From Microbacterium mangrovi (GTDB lineage Bacteria; Actinomycetota; Actinomycetes; Actinomycetales; Microbacteriaceae), in assembly GCF_000802305.1 (NCBI RefSeq), contig NZ_JTDK01000022.1:1-64000 (forward strand): a stretch of 64,000 nt of DNA, given 5' to 3'. The position numbers and the translations under genes are program-made. Below are positions 62,582 through 64,000 of the stretch, in pieces (the stretch's first letter is position 1; every line of letters starts with the position of its first letter). The notes under the pieces are model-generated. The model worked only from the letters and a program-made list of their open reading frames with translations, did no database searches and was not told the DNA's origin.

Positions 62582-64000
62582 TCAGCCCGGCGAGGGAGAC
62601 GCACTCGGGGTCTGACGGTGCTCGCCGAGCGGCTCGGGGGCGGCGAGCCGAGACGCCATCCCGGAGAAGATGACGCCGTGGAACGGCTTCATCGACCACC
62701 AGTACAGCCGCCCCGTCAGTCCGAGGGGGAAGAACACCGCCCGCTGGCGATAGTTGCTTCCGTGCGCAGTCGCGGCGACCTCGAGCTCCAGCCAGGCCCG
62801 GCCGGGCACCCGCATCTCCGCCCGCAGTCGCAGGCTCGATCCGCGCTCGATGGATTCCACCCGCCAGAAGTCGAGGGCGTCCCCGGTGTTCAGGCGCCGG
62901 GCATCCCGGCGTCCGCGGCGCAGTCCGACACCGCCGACGAGACGGTCCAGCCATCCGCGCGCCGCCCACGCCAGCGGGAACGAGTACCAGCCGTTCTCGC
63001 CGCCGATCGACTCGATGCGCTCCCACACCTGCGCCGGCGTCGCGGTCGAGTCGATCGTGCGCTCGTCGACGTAGACCGTGTGTCCCGACCAGTCCGGATC
63101 GGACGGGATCGGATCGCTCGACGCTCCCGCCACCGACGCGTCGCGCCAGCTCGTGCGCACCTGCCCCTCCGCCTCGCGGCGCAGCGCCAGCCGCACGGCG
63201 GCGCGGTATCCGAGGAGGCCCTCCGGCGGCGGCGGAACGAAGCGGTCGATGTCGTGCTCCTGGACGACGCAGTCATGCTGCAGGGACTCGATGATCGGCA
63301 CGGCGACGTCGCGGGGAATGGGCGTCACGAGGTTGACCCACTGCGCCGCAAGCCACGGGGTGAGCACCGGGAGCGCGGCGATGGCCCGCTGCGGCAGTCC
63401 TGCCTCGACGGCATAGGCGTTCATCATCTGTCCGTAGCGCAGCACGTCGGGGCCGCCGATGTCGAAAGTGCGGTTCACCTCGCCGGGCAGCTCGGCCCAG
63501 GCGACGAGATACCGCAGCACGTCGCGGATCGCGATCGGCTGCACGCGGTTGCGCACCCAGCGCGGCGCCGGCATGTACGGCAGCACCTCGCTGAGGTGGC
63601 GGATCATCTCGAAAGACGCCGACCCCGACCCGATGACGATGCCCGCCTGCAGCACGACCGCGGGCACCGGCCCGGCGAGGAGGATGCGCCCCACCGCGAC
63701 GCGCGAATGGAGGTGCCGCGACAGCCGCTCGACATCGGGATGCAGCCCCGACAGGTAGACGATGCGCGAGACGCCCTGAGCGGCGGCCGCCCGGGCCACG
63801 TTCTGCGCGGCCTCCGATTCGGTTGCCTCGAAGTCGCCGCGCGCCGACATGGAATGCACGAGATAGTAAACGACATCGACGCCCGCGCATGCGCGGACGC
63901 AGGCCGCGGCATCCACCAGGTCTCCGCCGACGACCTCGACGTCGTCGCGCCACGGCACATCGGCGAGCCGGCGCGGCGTTCGCGCGAACGCCCGCACCTC
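62582..64000 (-). CDS. NmrA-like NAD(P)-binding protein with DUF2867 domain (partial)
   Basis: The C-terminal 471 residues are present; the N-terminal glycine-rich cofactor loop lies beyond the window. Visible are DLVDAAACVRACAGVDVVYYLVHSM and IVYLSGLHPDVERLSRHLHSR of an atypical SDR/NmrA domain, then from about residue 290 a DUF2867 domain (ENGWYSFPLAWAARGWLDRLVGG) of the polyketide-cyclase-like class. Such two-domain proteins are common in actinobacteria, without assigned function. Convergent with the AraC gene, 13 nt apart. Confidence 0.85.
   Translation of the reverse strand, partial: EVRAFARTPRRLADVPWRDDVEVVGGDLVDAAACVRACAGVDVVYYLVHSMSARGDFEATESEAAQNVARAAAAQGVSRIVYLSGLHPDVERLSRHLHSRVAVGRILLAGPVPAVVLQAGIVIGSGSASFEMIRHLSEVLPYMPAPRWVRNRVQPIAIRDVLRYLVAWAELPGEVNRTFDIGGPDVLRYGQMMNAYAVEAGLPQRAIAALPVLTPWLAAQWVNLVTPIPRDVAVPIIESLQHDCVVQEHDIDRFVPPPPEGLLGYRAAVRLALRREAEGQVRTSWRDASVAGASSDPIPSDPDWSGHTVYVDERTIDSTATPAQVWERIESIGGENGWYSFPLAWAARGWLDRLVGGVGLRRGRRDARRLNTGDALDFWRVESIERGSSLRLRAEMRVPGRAWLELEVAATAHGSNYRQRAVFFPLGLTGRLYWWSMKPFHGVIFSGMASRLAAPEPLGEHRQTPSASPSPG

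Noticed and set aside
1-64000. tRNA, rRNA, insertion sequences, prophage genes or an origin.
   Set aside because: No sequence resembling these was recognised in reading the window; a dedicated tRNA or covariance-model scan was not possible.

Overview
The window is high-GC DNA with dense, often overlapping genes, SRP/ribosomal gene order, GTP-type PEP carboxykinase, a ScfR/RamB-type regulator and short (199 aa) adenylate kinase. Together these point to an actinobacterium, most like Microbacterium or a close relative in the Microbacteriaceae. This assignment rests on recognition of protein families and repeats, not on a database search.

Layout. (1) 0-14.3 kb, minus strand: the S10-spc ribosomal protein block reads rpsJ-rplC-rplD-rplW-rplB-rpsS-rplV-rpsC-rplP-rpmC-rpsQ-rplN-rplX-rplE, then a hairpin where rpsN is usually found, then rpsH-rplF-rplR-rpsE-rpmD-rplO, another hairpin, and secY-adk-map followed by two tandem DsbA-like membrane proteins. 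A promoter with a leader of about 345 nt lies upstream of rpsJ. (2) 14.3-16.1 kb: a DUF559/Vsr-like protein gene flanked on both sides by ten copies of a 40-nt palindrome. (3) 16.1-22.5 kb: a DrrABC-like ABC-2 exporter, a secreted SLT/Apf-like cell-wall protein, a fused multidrug ABC exporter and a DUF1801 protein. (4) 22.5-28 kb: GNAT acetyltransferase, an array of four palindromes with a shared loop, pckG divergent from scfR/ramB, and an AlkZ-like protein.

(5) 28-50.3 kb: accessory region. It holds a YtcJ-like amidohydrolase, a methyltransferase, an oligopeptide-type ABC importer with a permease-ATPase fusion and its own TetR and hydrolase, a decayed MacB-like exporter, a small secreted protein, two aldo/keto reductases, an SDR, a zinc alcohol dehydrogenase, two HSL-family esterases, an MFS exporter, a second hydrolase and a broken sulfatase. 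Five promoter regions in this stretch (six sites) carry the same dyad, TCTAC-N4-GTRGA, which suggests one TetR regulon. (6) 50.3-62.6 kb: a second accessory block with a TetR, a copper amine oxidase with a His-rich N-terminus and Cys-rich tail, a second YtcJ-like amidohydrolase, a third TetR, a NitT/TauT-type ABC importer, an intact CSPSR sulfatase and an AraC/FeaR-like regulator. Two further N4-centred dyads (TGAGC-N4-GCTCA and ATCACC-N4-GGTGAT) link these genes. The right end cuts an NmrA/DUF2867 protein.

Working hypothesis: 28-62.6 kb is a duplicated, three-regulator catabolic island. Small amine-, ester- or sulfate-bearing molecules would be imported by two ABC systems, desulfated and deaminated, and the resulting aldehydes, alcohols and esters processed by the oxidoreductases and hydrolases. 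The substrate cannot be read from sequence. The window is also rich in short dispersed palindromes, several of which have expanded into tandem arrays or entered coding sequence.
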